NCBI GenBank assembly: GCA_965215945.1
Contig: CBDCFC010000046.1
Coordinates: 184,936 to 248,935, forward strand
Length of the DNA stretch: 64,000 nucleotides
Direction: 5' to 3'
Source: JAHEKD01 sp965215945
Lineage (GTDB): Bacteria > Pseudomonadota > Gammaproteobacteria > Arenicellales > JAHEKD01
Shown: positions 17,873 through 25,650 of the stretch, one piece after another
How positions within the stretch are numbered: the first letter of the stretch is position 1
How the letters are laid out: each line of letters starts with the position of its first letter
Notes under the pieces: generated by a model
What the model saw: the letters and a program-made list of their open reading frames with translations, nothing else
Told to the model about the DNA's origin: nothing
Databases searched by the model: none
Position numbers and translations under genes: made by a program

Positions 17873-18340
17873 TTAAATTCGCAAACCAGTTTTTTTTAAA
17901 ATGCGTTTGCTGTAGAGGATTTCATGGCCTTTATTATCATCTCCTAATAAATCGGCAATCGTTTTCGCATGCCTTTCGACTTCATTGCGGTCATGGGCAT
18001 GAATCATGGCAAAAAGATTATAGTTCCAGATGCCTGGATGCCGTGGTCGTTGATAACAATGACTGACAAATGGAAACTCGCCAATACGTTCACCGTATTC
18101 GATGATTTTATCATCGGCCACATCCCATACGCTCATGCCATTAGCAACATAACCAAGTTTATAATGGTTAGGCACCGCAGCAACGCGTCGAATGATGCCG
18201 GAATCAAGCATCTGTTGCATTCGCTTGATCACTTCTGATTCGTCTGTATTTAACTGCTCAGCAATTTCAAGATAGGGTTGAGGGCAAAGGGGCAAACCCG
18301 CCTGGGTAGCGCGGATAATTTCTCTATCGGTCTTATCCAT
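17873..18340 (-). CDS. nirH: siroheme decarboxylase subunit NirH
   Basis: 155 residues of the Lrp/AsnC-like fold used by the AhbAB/NirDLGH decarboxylases. NirH marks: RRVAAVPNHYKLGYVANGMSVWDV, FVSHCYQRPRHPG.WNYNLFAMIH and the ending LYSKRILKKTGLRI. With NirDLG it removes two carboxyl groups from siroheme to give didecarboxysiroheme on the way to heme d1. It follows nirG by 3 bases and closes the operon. Confidence 0.92.
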   Translation of the reverse strand: MDKTDREIIRATQAGLPLCPQPYLEIAEQLNTDESEVIKRMQQMLDSGIIRRVAAVPNHYKLGYVANGMSVWDVADDKIIEYGERIGEFPFVSHCYQRPRHPGIWNYNLFAMIHAHDRNEVERHAKTIADLLGDDNKGHEILYSKRILKKTGLRI

Positions 18341-18343
18341 AGG

Positions 18344-18811
18344 CTAAACTGGTAAATAAAGGTTAACAAAAAAGGAATGTTGTTTGGGCATGTTGTAAAC
18401 CGTTAAACCCGTTTTAGTTTCGATACGATCAATAACTACATCAACATCCTGTTGACACTCGGTGGCTAATACAAACCACATATTTAGATCGTGTTCGCGT
18501 TCATAGTTATGGGCAACTTCCTTTATAGTGTTTAGGCGCTCAGTAATCGCTTCAAACTGATCCGCCGGCACCTTCATTGCCGCAAGTGTCAAGCCGCCGC
18601 CGAATTCAGCCGCATCATACATGGGGCCAAATCGAGTGAGGAATTTTTCATTCAATAACCGCTTAAGTCTGGTTATTAAATCAGTTTCATTCAGTCCAAG
18701 GTCTTCTGCTGCCTGTAAATACGGTCTGGAACAAATCGGGAAACCTTTTTGTAAGGTGTTGATGATTTTTTTGTCTATCTCATCAAGCTGATAATCATCA
18801 GTTTCAGACAT
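18344..18811 (-). CDS. nirG: siroheme decarboxylase subunit NirG
   Basis: 155 residues. NirG marks: TRFGPMYDAAEFGGGLTLAAMKVP, EVAHNYEREHDLNMWFVLAT, and PKQHSFFVNLYLPV. The open frame reaches 18874, but MSETDDYQ at 18811 sits behind AGAGGCG and overlaps the nirL stop by 8 bases, so I take that start. Heme d1 synthesis, cytoplasmic. Confidence 0.92.
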   Translation of the reverse strand: MSETDDYQLDEIDKKIINTLQKGFPICSRPYLQAAEDLGLNETDLITRLKRLLNEKFLTRFGPMYDAAEFGGGLTLAAMKVPADQFEAITERLNTIKEVAHNYEREHDLNMWFVLATECQQDVDVVIDRIETKTGLTVYNMPKQHSFFVNLYLPV

Positions 18812-19280
18812 ATTTTGCGCCTCTTTGCTTATAGGCCTTCTCGCCGAATAAAATTGCCCTGGGATACTGTTCAATTTCCAGTTCAGACTGGATTGTCACC
18901 AGACTGTCATGAACAAATTCACGACTTTTCGCGTGAATCATGCAGAACAAATTATAAGGCCAGTCAGGCAATACTCGAGGGCGTCGATAGCATAAGTTAA
19001 CACTGTTGAAATTGGCCATTTTTGTGGCTATTTCATCGACCAACTCATCTGGAATATTCCATACGACCATGGCATTATGTTGATATCCCAGAGTTCGGTG
19101 CATGATAATCAGGCCAAAACGGGAAATGATTTTCTCTGCCTGTTTCGATCGAATAAAATTCAATACATCAGCTTCCCGGCAGCCAACTTTTTTAGCAATG
19201 TTCAAATAAGGTTCTGATTCTAACGGTAAGCCATTTTGCAGTTCACAGAGTATTTTTTTCTCAAGCTCAGTCAATCTCAA
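18804..19280 (-). CDS. nirL: siroheme decarboxylase subunit NirL
   Basis: 158 residues. HTH-like N-terminal part, then SRFGLIIMHRTLGYQHNAMVVWNIP, NLCYRRPRVLPDWPYNLFCMIHA and the ending EKAYKQRGAKYV, which fits NirL. No ATG is available: it starts at TTG 19280 (or TTG 19274), overlapping the nirD stop by 14 bases. Part of the tightly overlapping F-D-L-G-H series. Confidence 0.9.
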   Translation of the reverse strand: MRLTELEKKILCELQNGLPLESEPYLNIAKKVGCREADVLNFIRSKQAEKIISRFGLIIMHRTLGYQHNAMVVWNIPDELVDEIATKMANFNSVNLCYRRPRVLPDWPYNLFCMIHAKSREFVHDSLVTIQSELEIEQYPRAILFGEKAYKQRGAKYV

Positions 19281-19734
19281 ATCCCAGGTTTAAATAATAG
19301 GCCGCTTCCAAAGGCAGACTGAGCACCTTTAATCCGCTCTTTTGGGAAATGGAATCCAGTGTTTTTGATAGATGTTGTTGGTTTTGGGCTGTAATAACAA
19401 ACCACAGGTTAAATTCATGACTGCGTTGGTAGTTATGATTTACCTCGTCGAATGAGTTTATTATCTGAGCAATTTTATCAATTTCAGTGTTCGCTACAGC
19501 CATAGCACAAAGTGTGCTGACGCCAATGGTATTGGGTGTAATGATGGCACCGATGCGGGAGAGGATTTTATTTTTTTTTAAGCGATTTAGACGTTTAATT
19601 ACCTCGGCTTCAGTGATAGAGCATTGCTCAGCGATTTGTTTGTAGGGTCGAGGTGTCACCGGAAAGTTATCCTGAAACATATTGATGATGAATTTATCTA
19701 CAGAATCAAGCAGTTGAAGGTTTTCTTGGTTCAT
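19267..19734 (-). CDS. nirD: siroheme decarboxylase subunit NirD
   Basis: 155 residues. Lrp-like fold with SRIGAIITPNTIGVSTLCAMAV, EVNHNYQRSHEFNLWFVITA and the ending LPLEAAYYLNLGF, which fits NirD. The ATG overlaps the nirF stop by 4 bases. Position directly after nirF is the same as in Pseudomonas nirFDLGH. Confidence 0.9.
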   Translation of the reverse strand: MNQENLQLLDSVDKFIINMFQDNFPVTPRPYKQIAEQCSITEAEVIKRLNRLKKNKILSRIGAIITPNTIGVSTLCAMAVANTEIDKIAQIINSFDEVNHNYQRSHEFNLWFVITAQNQQHLSKTLDSISQKSGLKVLSLPLEAAYYLNLGFEID

Positions 19735-20900
19735 AAGCCGATCTGATGCGCTCTGTGCGTCATGAATATACCGCTGGGTTTATCGGCTGACAGTGATTTG
19801 ACGACACAATCACAGGCTGTGTCATAGATGTCGATTCGATTTTCATCTCGCACTGATACCCAGACTGTTTCTCCACGAGATGAAAATTCCATGTGCAAAA
19901 TACCTTTTCCGGCTTCAAATGTTTTACTTATTTGATTTGTTCTGGCATCGATAATCTGGATTTTGTCGTTTTTTGGATGAGCAAAATTGACCCATATCTC
20001 ACGTTCCGTCGGGCTGGCCATAACAAACACAGGTTGACCATAGGTTTTAATTCGTTTTGTAATTTGAAAACCCGGTTTATCGATCAACAGCACTTCGTGA
20101 TGGCCAACACCTGGAATATAAAAATATTGTTCTGAATTTGCCCAGCCTTCCAGATGCGGCATTTTATAGACAGGCATTTTCGGATCACTTTTTTTGTATT
20201 CGGGTAATATTCGTGAAATGCCTTGCTCAGGATGCCATAAATCGAGCATTACCATGCCGTCTTCACCAAACAGTCCCGCCAGATAATAACGCCCATTACG
20301 GGTAATCAATCCATCATAAGGATTTTTGCCGACCTCAGTATATTTGCTTAATTGCTGATCATTGTTTAAATGCCAGATTTCGCCCGTGTCCCAAAGACTG
20401 AACATAAATCCGTTTCCAGGGGTGTCCACAAGCCCAACGACTTTGCTGTTTTTACCATCTATTGGTGTGGCAGGGATATCGGCCAAAATATCCAGGCTTT
20501 GTGCATCAAATAGCTTTACACCTCCGGGTTCATAATTCGATACGGCGATAACTTTTCCATCCTGGGAGATGGCACCGCCAATGCTGTTACCTGCCTGAAT
20601 AATACGTTTAACAATACCTTGAGTAAGCAAATCTATCTTGGTTAAGCCGCCGTCTCTGCCGAAGATATAGGCATAACGCTGATCACGGCTGAAGACAACT
20701 GATGCGTGTGACAAATCACCAAACCCTTCGATTCGTTTAATGACAGTCTGTCGACTTGTATCCGCGATCAAAACACTTGCTTGCTCACGTTCAATGATCA
20801 CAGCCAGGTCACCTGTGCCTCGCAATGTCGATTGAGTATTAACACAGCCTGAGAGGCCTGTCATTAACAAGACAATGGCAAAAAGAAACTTAGTCATCAT
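19731..20900 (-). CDS. nirF: heme d1 biosynthesis lipoprotein NirF
   Basis: 389 residues from MMTKFLFAI, with lipobox LSGC, so a periplasmic lipoprotein. The rest is an eight-bladed propeller like the d1 domain of NirS: IEREQASVLIADT, YAYIFGRDGGLTKIDL, SNYEPGGVKLFD, GVGHHEVLLID, PVFVMASP. NirF acts late in heme d1 formation. The frame extends to 20942, but the ATGATG at 20900/20897 directly precedes the lipoprotein signal and overlaps nirC by about 10 bases. Confidence 0.93.
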   Translation of the reverse strand: MMTKFLFAIVLLMTGLSGCVNTQSTLRGTGDLAVIIEREQASVLIADTSRQTVIKRIEGFGDLSHASVVFSRDQRYAYIFGRDGGLTKIDLLTQGIVKRIIQAGNSIGGAISQDGKVIAVSNYEPGGVKLFDAQSLDILADIPATPIDGKNSKVVGLVDTPGNGFMFSLWDTGEIWHLNNDQQLSKYTEVGKNPYDGLITRNGRYYLAGLFGEDGMVMLDLWHPEQGISRILPEYKKSDPKMPVYKMPHLEGWANSEQYFYIPGVGHHEVLLIDKPGFQITKRIKTYGQPVFVMASPTEREIWVNFAHPKNDKIQIIDARTNQISKTFEAGKGILHMEFSSRGETVWVSVRDENRIDIYDTACDCVVKSLSADKPSGIFMTHRAHQIGL

Positions 20901-21228
20901 TGTCTTGTTCCGCTTTAAGTTTGATTGCCAAATAGCGCGCATCTTCAGCGCTAAGCAAATTTTCCCATGGAGGCATAGCGGTGCCGGGCAGTCCGTTAAG
21001 AATAATGGTGGCTAATGATTCCACTGTATGTTTTTCCATATCGCTTGCGAGCAGTGATGGGCCCAGACCGCCTTTGCGATTGAGGCCGTGACATGAGCCA
21101 CAATCGTGTTTGAGTAGGTTGTCCAGTTGTTGTTGCTTGTCTTGTGGTATTTGTGCATAGCTATGCAGATTGATACTAATAACTAGAAATGCGCAGCATA
21201 GTCTTGATCTGGTTTTACTTATTGCCAT
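20890..21228 (-). CDS. nirC: periplasmic cytochrome c NirC
   Basis: 112 residues: signal peptide (CCAFLVISINLHSYAQ), one haem c motif CGSCHG, and a methionine ligand region GLPGTAMPPW. NirC is the small c-type cytochrome of nir clusters, thought to take electrons during heme d1 maturation. Placed between nirN and nirF and overlapping the latter. Confidence 0.9.
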   Translation of the reverse strand: MAISKTRSRLCCAFLVISINLHSYAQIPQDKQQQLDNLLKHDCGSCHGLNRKGGLGPSLLASDMEKHTVESLATIILNGLPGTAMPPWENLLSAEDARYLAIKLKAEQDNDD

Positions 21229-21237
21229 CGTGATAAA

Positions 21238-22725
21238 TTAGTGACTGGTTCCCTCAGATAATGTGATTTTGTTGTAAATGTTGTATTTGCCGGACGGCTT
21301 TTTCATCGGAATACGTTTTACTTCTTCCAGCGTCCGCATGTTATAAATCACCAATGCGCCGTCATCTTCCCAAATACTAACTAGTGCATGACAGCCATGT
21401 CGGTCAAATTCAATATGCGCACTGGTTTTGCCTGCCTCAGGAATTAATGTTTTGACAATGTCCAGTGTTTGTTTGTCTATTACTAAAATTTGCTCTTTTT
21501 GTTCGCCAAAAAATACATCAGCCATGGCATAGGCTGATTTTTCATGGCTGCGCATAAAAAATCCAGGACCAGGTGTTTTCAATTGTTTGATGATTTGCCA
21601 GTTGCTCATATCAATAAAAGAAATTTCATTTTTGCGTAAGTTCTGACTAGCCAGAACCCGAGTGTCGTTATAGTCGAAACTAAACCCAGAGCCCAGATGT
21701 GGTAAACCTTCAAGCGCCACTTCGGCGATTGTTTGATGATTATCCAGATTGATAACCGCCGCTTTTCCACCTTCTCGAGTGCTACCGATAAGATATTGGT
21801 AATCTTGCGAAAAGAAGAAATCGTCAATAATGTTATCTGTCTCAATACGTGTCGGCTCCAGTATTGACGATTGTGCTGACTGATAGGTGATTTCCCACAC
21901 CTGGGGAATATCTTTTAACGCCGCAATAAAGCTATCGCGAGGTGGGGCAGTATAAACCGCGCTGACACGCGAGGATTTTTCACCCGCTGTGACGTTAATT
22001 TCTGATTTAAATGACAGATCGTCGGCATCGAGTGCAACAATACTATGTGGAAGGTAGTTGGCAACCAGAATTGTTTTGTTATCGGCTGACAGAGCAATAT
22101 TGCGGGTGTTAATTCCAGCCCGAATTTCAAAAAGCGTCTTGAGATTGTAAATATCAAATTTGGAAATCCAGCCGTCGCGTGAAGCAAAATAAACATAACG
22201 TCCATCGGTTGAAAACTTTGGACCGCCATGCAGCGCCGGACGGGTTTTGAAACGATGAATTACTTTAAAAGCGTCACCATCAAGCAGGCTGGCACTGTGA
22301 TCACCCAACTCAACAACGATGAACATGTTCAGTTTATCGGCAACAGGATAAATCGGCTCGGAAGATAAGTTGTCATGTTGATGGTCAACGTGACTGGCCT
22401 CGATTTGGGGTCTGGACCACACTGGCACTTGCGCTAAAGGTGTATAGATATATTCAACCAGCTCATCAATTTCAGCTTCAGAAAGTCTATCTGCAAACGC
22501 TGGCATTTGGGTTAAAGGACGTCCGGCTGAAATGATTTCCTTAGCCGCTATTTTTTTTAAACGCTTGAGATTCTCGGGTAACAAGGCTGAGCCGAGCGCA
22601 CCCAATCTGTCACTTCCATGACAACTAGAGCAATGTTGCTGATATAAGGTCTTTATTGTTGAGTCTTCTGCGAAAGCAGGGTAGTTAAGTGCAATAAAAA
22701 GCAGAGCGGTGTTAAACCACTTCAT
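21238..22725 (-). CDS. nirN: dihydro-heme d1 dehydrogenase NirN
   Basis: 495 residues: signal peptide, N-terminal cytochrome c domain (CSSCHG, with TQMPAF as Met ligand), then a d1-type propeller resembling NirS (FKTRPALHGGPKFSTDGRYVYFASRDGWISKFD, VANYLPHSIVALD, GPGFFMRSHEKSAYAMAD). NirN oxidises dihydro-heme d1 to heme d1 in the periplasm and can hand it to NirS. The start overlaps the stop of the nirJ-nirE fusion by 14 bases. Confidence 0.9.
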   Translation of the reverse strand: MKWFNTALLFIALNYPAFAEDSTIKTLYQQHCSSCHGSDRLGALGSALLPENLKRLKKIAAKEIISAGRPLTQMPAFADRLSEAEIDELVEYIYTPLAQVPVWSRPQIEASHVDHQHDNLSSEPIYPVADKLNMFIVVELGDHSASLLDGDAFKVIHRFKTRPALHGGPKFSTDGRYVYFASRDGWISKFDIYNLKTLFEIRAGINTRNIALSADNKTILVANYLPHSIVALDADDLSFKSEINVTAGEKSSRVSAVYTAPPRDSFIAALKDIPQVWEITYQSAQSSILEPTRIETDNIIDDFFFSQDYQYLIGSTREGGKAAVINLDNHQTIAEVALEGLPHLGSGFSFDYNDTRVLASQNLRKNEISFIDMSNWQIIKQLKTPGPGFFMRSHEKSAYAMADVFFGEQKEQILVIDKQTLDIVKTLIPEAGKTSAHIEFDRHGCHALVSIWEDDGALVIYNMRTLEEVKRIPMKKPSGKYNIYNKITLSEGTSH

Positions 22726-24736
22726 AATTCAATAGCTTGTCAGGTAAGGCTTCTGAATTGAACCAGGACAAATCTTCAGCCAATCTGACAACATCACCAA
22801 TAATGATTAAAACCGGTGATTTCATCGCTTTGGTTTTGTCAGGCAGGCTTTGAATCGTTCCTTTAATAACCACTTGACTTTCAGTTGTTCCGTTGTAAAT
22901 GGCTGCTGCCGGAGTGTTAACAGACAGGCCATGGCGAATGAGTTCAGAGGATAACTTCGGAAAACTGGACAGTGCCATAAAAAAGACAATAGTATGATTA
23001 CAATTGGCCAAATAATTGAAATCTAAATCCAGTTTGTCCTCTTTGCAGTGACCGGTCACAAAAGTTACGCTCTGGGTGTAATCGCGATGGGTCAGGGGTA
23101 TGCCGCTGTAAGCACCACAGCCATTCGCGGCACTAATGCCTGGAACAACTTCATGGGCGATGCCTGCTTTTACCAGAGCCTGTAATTCTTCCCCGCCACG
23201 CCCAAATATGAACGGATCGCCACCTTTCAGCCTAACTACGGATTTATTGGTTTGCGCCAGTTTGATTAGCAATTGATTAATGCTGTCTTGAGCTAAACTG
23301 TGATTCGACATTTGTTTGCCAACATTGATCACCTCAGTGGTTTTGGGTATCAAATCAAGCACGCCTTTTGAAATAAGCCGGTCATGTACCACGACATCAG
23401 CGTTCTGGATAAGCGTTAATGCTTTAACTGTTAATAACCCGGGATCACCCGGGCCTGCACCGACTAAATAAACTTTGCCGTTTTTTGCTGTTTGAGTAGC
23501 CAACTTTAATTTTGCAGGTTTTTTCCTGGTTTTTTCGGGATCAAAACGAACTGTTTTGGGCATTAACCAGTTTTCCAGCGCCTTGGTAGGATTGTTTTTC
23601 AACTCAATTTCATTATCGGTAAGATAACAACCCGGATCTTCACCCATAGGATCACCGCTAGAAACATAGGCTCTGACCCGGGTGTTACCATTACAGATCG
23701 AGCTATACGAACAATTCCCGCAACGTCCTTTCAATTCACGTGGTGATTGTCTGAATTTATGAATTAAAGGATCATCAGTTTGTTGCCAGATTTGTGAAAA
23801 AGGCTTGTCTTTTACATTGCCGATCGAATAATTCCACCAGAATGTGTCAGGATGTACATTGCCAATGTTGTCGATATTGGCGATAAACTTGCCGGTTGAG
23901 TTGCCGCCCCAAGCGACTAAACGCCGCTTAATTGTCTCAGCCTGCTCTGGAAATCGTTTTTTCACCCAATGATAAAAATACACGCCGTCGGCATCGTTAT
24001 TACCGGTGACATATTCCCGATTGATGCCTGCTGTTAAGTCTTTGAGGCAATTTTCAAATAACAGATCAATAGCAGTACGGGTCATTTTATGGTGAGCGTC
24101 ATCACGCCGGTTTGTTCTGCCCCGCCCTGAGTAATTCAGATGTGACAGATAAAACTTATCGACGTTGAATTCCCGCAGTGTATCGATAATATCTTCAAGA
24201 TCGGCAAAGTTGTCTTTGGTAAGCGTAAAGCGTAAGCCGACTTTAATATCATTTTGACTGCATAAAGAAAGTCCGCGCATAGCATCATCAAAACCGCCTT
24301 GCCTACGTCTAAAATAATCATGATTCTCACGATTGCCGTCTATGCTGATGCCGACATAGTTATAACCTGCGGCTTTAATTTGTTTAATATTATTTTCTGT
24401 GATCAAGGTGCCATTGCTGGAAAGTCCGACATACAAGTGTTTGCTTTTAGCATATTGTGTCAGTTCAAAAATATCATGTCGCAACAACGGTTCTCCACCG
24501 GATAATATTAAGGCCGGGACTGAATAGCCAGCTAAATCATCAATTACAGATTTAGCCTGCTCGGTCGTCAGTTCACCGGGAAAATCAATATCGGCGGAAG
24601 TAGAGTAGCAATGACGGCAGGTTAGATTACACCTTCGAATCAGATTCCAGATCACCACAGGCGCTTTGGGTGTGCGAATAGGGCGCATACTACCCGGTGA
24701 TAGCACCTCCTGCATCATTTGGCTGATTCTAAACAT
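22712..24736 (-). CDS. nirJ: NirJ-NirE fusion: radical SAM heme d1 enzyme plus uroporphyrinogen-III methyltransferase
   Basis: 674 residues, two enzymes in one chain. Residues 1 to about 395 are NirJ: radical-SAM motif C36-x3-C40-x2-C43 (CNLTCRHC), SGGEPLLR, and a C-terminal cysteine block (CGNCSYSSICNG...DPGCYLT) for a second cluster. After a Lys-rich linker (about 396-417), residues 418-665 are a CobA/NirE-type SUMT: VYLVGAGPGDPGLL, DVVVHDRL, RLKGGDPFIFGRGGEE, VVPGISAANG, SIPLTHRDY-like segment and TGH. NirE makes precorrin-2 (first step) and NirJ installs the keto groups (late step), so non-consecutive steps are joined. These are separate genes in Pseudomonas. First gene behind the 24796 box. 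Confidence 0.93.
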   Translation of the reverse strand: MFRISQMMQEVLSPGSMRPIRTPKAPVVIWNLIRRCNLTCRHCYSTSADIDFPGELTTEQAKSVIDDLAGYSVPALILSGGEPLLRHDIFELTQYAKSKHLYVGLSSNGTLITENNIKQIKAAGYNYVGISIDGNRENHDYFRRRQGGFDDAMRGLSLCSQNDIKVGLRFTLTKDNFADLEDIIDTLREFNVDKFYLSHLNYSGRGRTNRRDDAHHKMTRTAIDLLFENCLKDLTAGINREYVTGNNDADGVYFYHWVKKRFPEQAETIKRRLVAWGGNSTGKFIANIDNIGNVHPDTFWWNYSIGNVKDKPFSQIWQQTDDPLIHKFRQSPRELKGRCGNCSYSSICNGNTRVRAYVSSGDPMGEDPGCYLTDNEIELKNNPTKALENWLMPKTVRFDPEKTRKKPAKLKLATQTAKNGKVYLVGAGPGDPGLLTVKALTLIQNADVVVHDRLISKGVLDLIPKTTEVINVGKQMSNHSLAQDSINQLLIKLAQTNKSVVRLKGGDPFIFGRGGEELQALVKAGIAHEVVPGISAANGCGAYSGIPLTHRDYTQSVTFVTGHCKEDKLDLDFNYLANCNHTIVFFMALSSFPKLSSELIRHGLSVNTPAAAIYNGTTESQVVIKGTIQSLPDKTKAMKSPVLIIIGDVVRLAEDLSWFNSEALPDKLLNYEVV

Positions 24737-24795
24737 TGGTGATCCTTAGAGTGCGGTGATCTGAATGATTTTATTTAAATTAGGCAATGAGATAC

Positions 24796-24809
24796 TTGAT
24801 GTATGTCAA
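24796..24809. promoter_or_regulatory. FNR/DNR box of the nirJE-NCFDLGH operon
   Basis: TTGATGTATGTCAA has one mismatch to TTGAT-N4-ATCAA. On the minus strand TAAAAT at 24773-24768 is at the exact class II -10 position, predicting a start near 24761 and a leader of about 24 nt. Confidence 0.8.
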
Positions 24810-24890
24810 GCTTAATAGATACTCTGGATATAATGATGTATTACTAGCGATTTTATTGCCTAAAGGCCAATCGAAAACGAGTGCTTACGG

Positions 24891-25520
24891 TTATAGGCAA
24901 ACCCAAATTTGATTGTTATCAACTTTGTACTCAATGCGAGTAAGTGGTTGATCACCTTTTTCAATACACTCACCGTTTGTAATATCAAACTTCCAGTCAT
25001 GTTTAGGGCAGGTTAGTACCTTGTCATTCAATGATTCATCGGTAATTGCAGTTGCCTGGTGCGGACAGTGTTGATCAAAAACAATAATTGATGCTTCCTT
25101 GTTCATGTGAACAAAAATTCCACGATTAGCGATTTCACGATATAGGGTTTCATTTGGCTTTAATTCGTCAATATCCATAACTTTATGCCAAGTTGTTTCA
25201 TTAACCAGATTTTCAGGCCTGAATTCTGGTAAATCCATTTCGATTACTATTTCTATGGCCCAGACAATTTTGGTCAGCCCAAGCGTTGGAAAAGCAACCA
25301 TCATGGCATCAATTATTTCGTTAGCGGAAACCCCGATGTCTAATGCTCTTTTTAAATATTGTTTGAAGCCTTTTTCAGTCTGATTATCGACTTTTGTAAT
25401 GACAGAGATTATTGCCTTTGTTCTATCATCAAGTGAGCCACTAGATTTCTTAATGAAACTAAAATAAGCTTGCATTGCATCCGGCCGGACTTTCAATAAA
25501 TAATTCAGTGCTTCGCTCAT
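24891..25520 (-). CDS. carboxymuconolactone decarboxylase-like/Rieske fusion protein
   Basis: 209 residues. Residues 1 to about 100 form an AhpD/CMD-type helical domain (SLDDRTKAIISVITKVDNQTEKGFKQYLKRALDIGVSANEIIDAMMVA); the redox CxxC and histidine of AhpD are absent, so this half is probably structural. Residues about 112-209 are a Rieske ferredoxin with both ligand pairs, CPH and CPKH, separated by 17 residues, and the ending GECIEKGDQPLTRIEYKV. Cytoplasmic, no signal. It lies between nirS and the nirJE operon, which is not a standard nir gene. It may supply electrons to heme d1 synthesis (inference). Confidence 0.78.
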   Translation of the reverse strand: MSEALNYLLKVRPDAMQAYFSFIKKSSGSLDDRTKAIISVITKVDNQTEKGFKQYLKRALDIGVSANEIIDAMMVAFPTLGLTKIVWAIEIVIEMDLPEFRPENLVNETTWHKVMDIDELKPNETLYREIANRGIFVHMNKEASIIVFDQHCPHQATAITDESLNDKVLTCPKHDWKFDITNGECIEKGDQPLTRIEYKVDNNQIWVCL

Positions 25521-25601
25521 GGATTATCGAATTTGATTATGCAGATAATAAAGTTTTAATTACAATTATAACGATGAATTGATGTCCTGTTCATCATAGT
25601 A

Positions 25602-25623
25602 AAGGCCGGACGAATCCGGCCTT
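25602..25623 (-). terminator. hairpin after nirS
   Basis: AAGGCCGGA (25602-25610) pairs perfectly with TCCGGCCTT (25615-25623) around a 4-nt loop, 28 bases after the nirS stop. No long T-run follows on the minus strand, so it may be a leaky terminator or an mRNA 3' stabiliser separating abundant nirS message from the CMD-Rieske gene. Confidence 0.6.
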
Positions 25624-25650
25624 GTATTAGTTTTAAAGTTTAGTTTTTAA

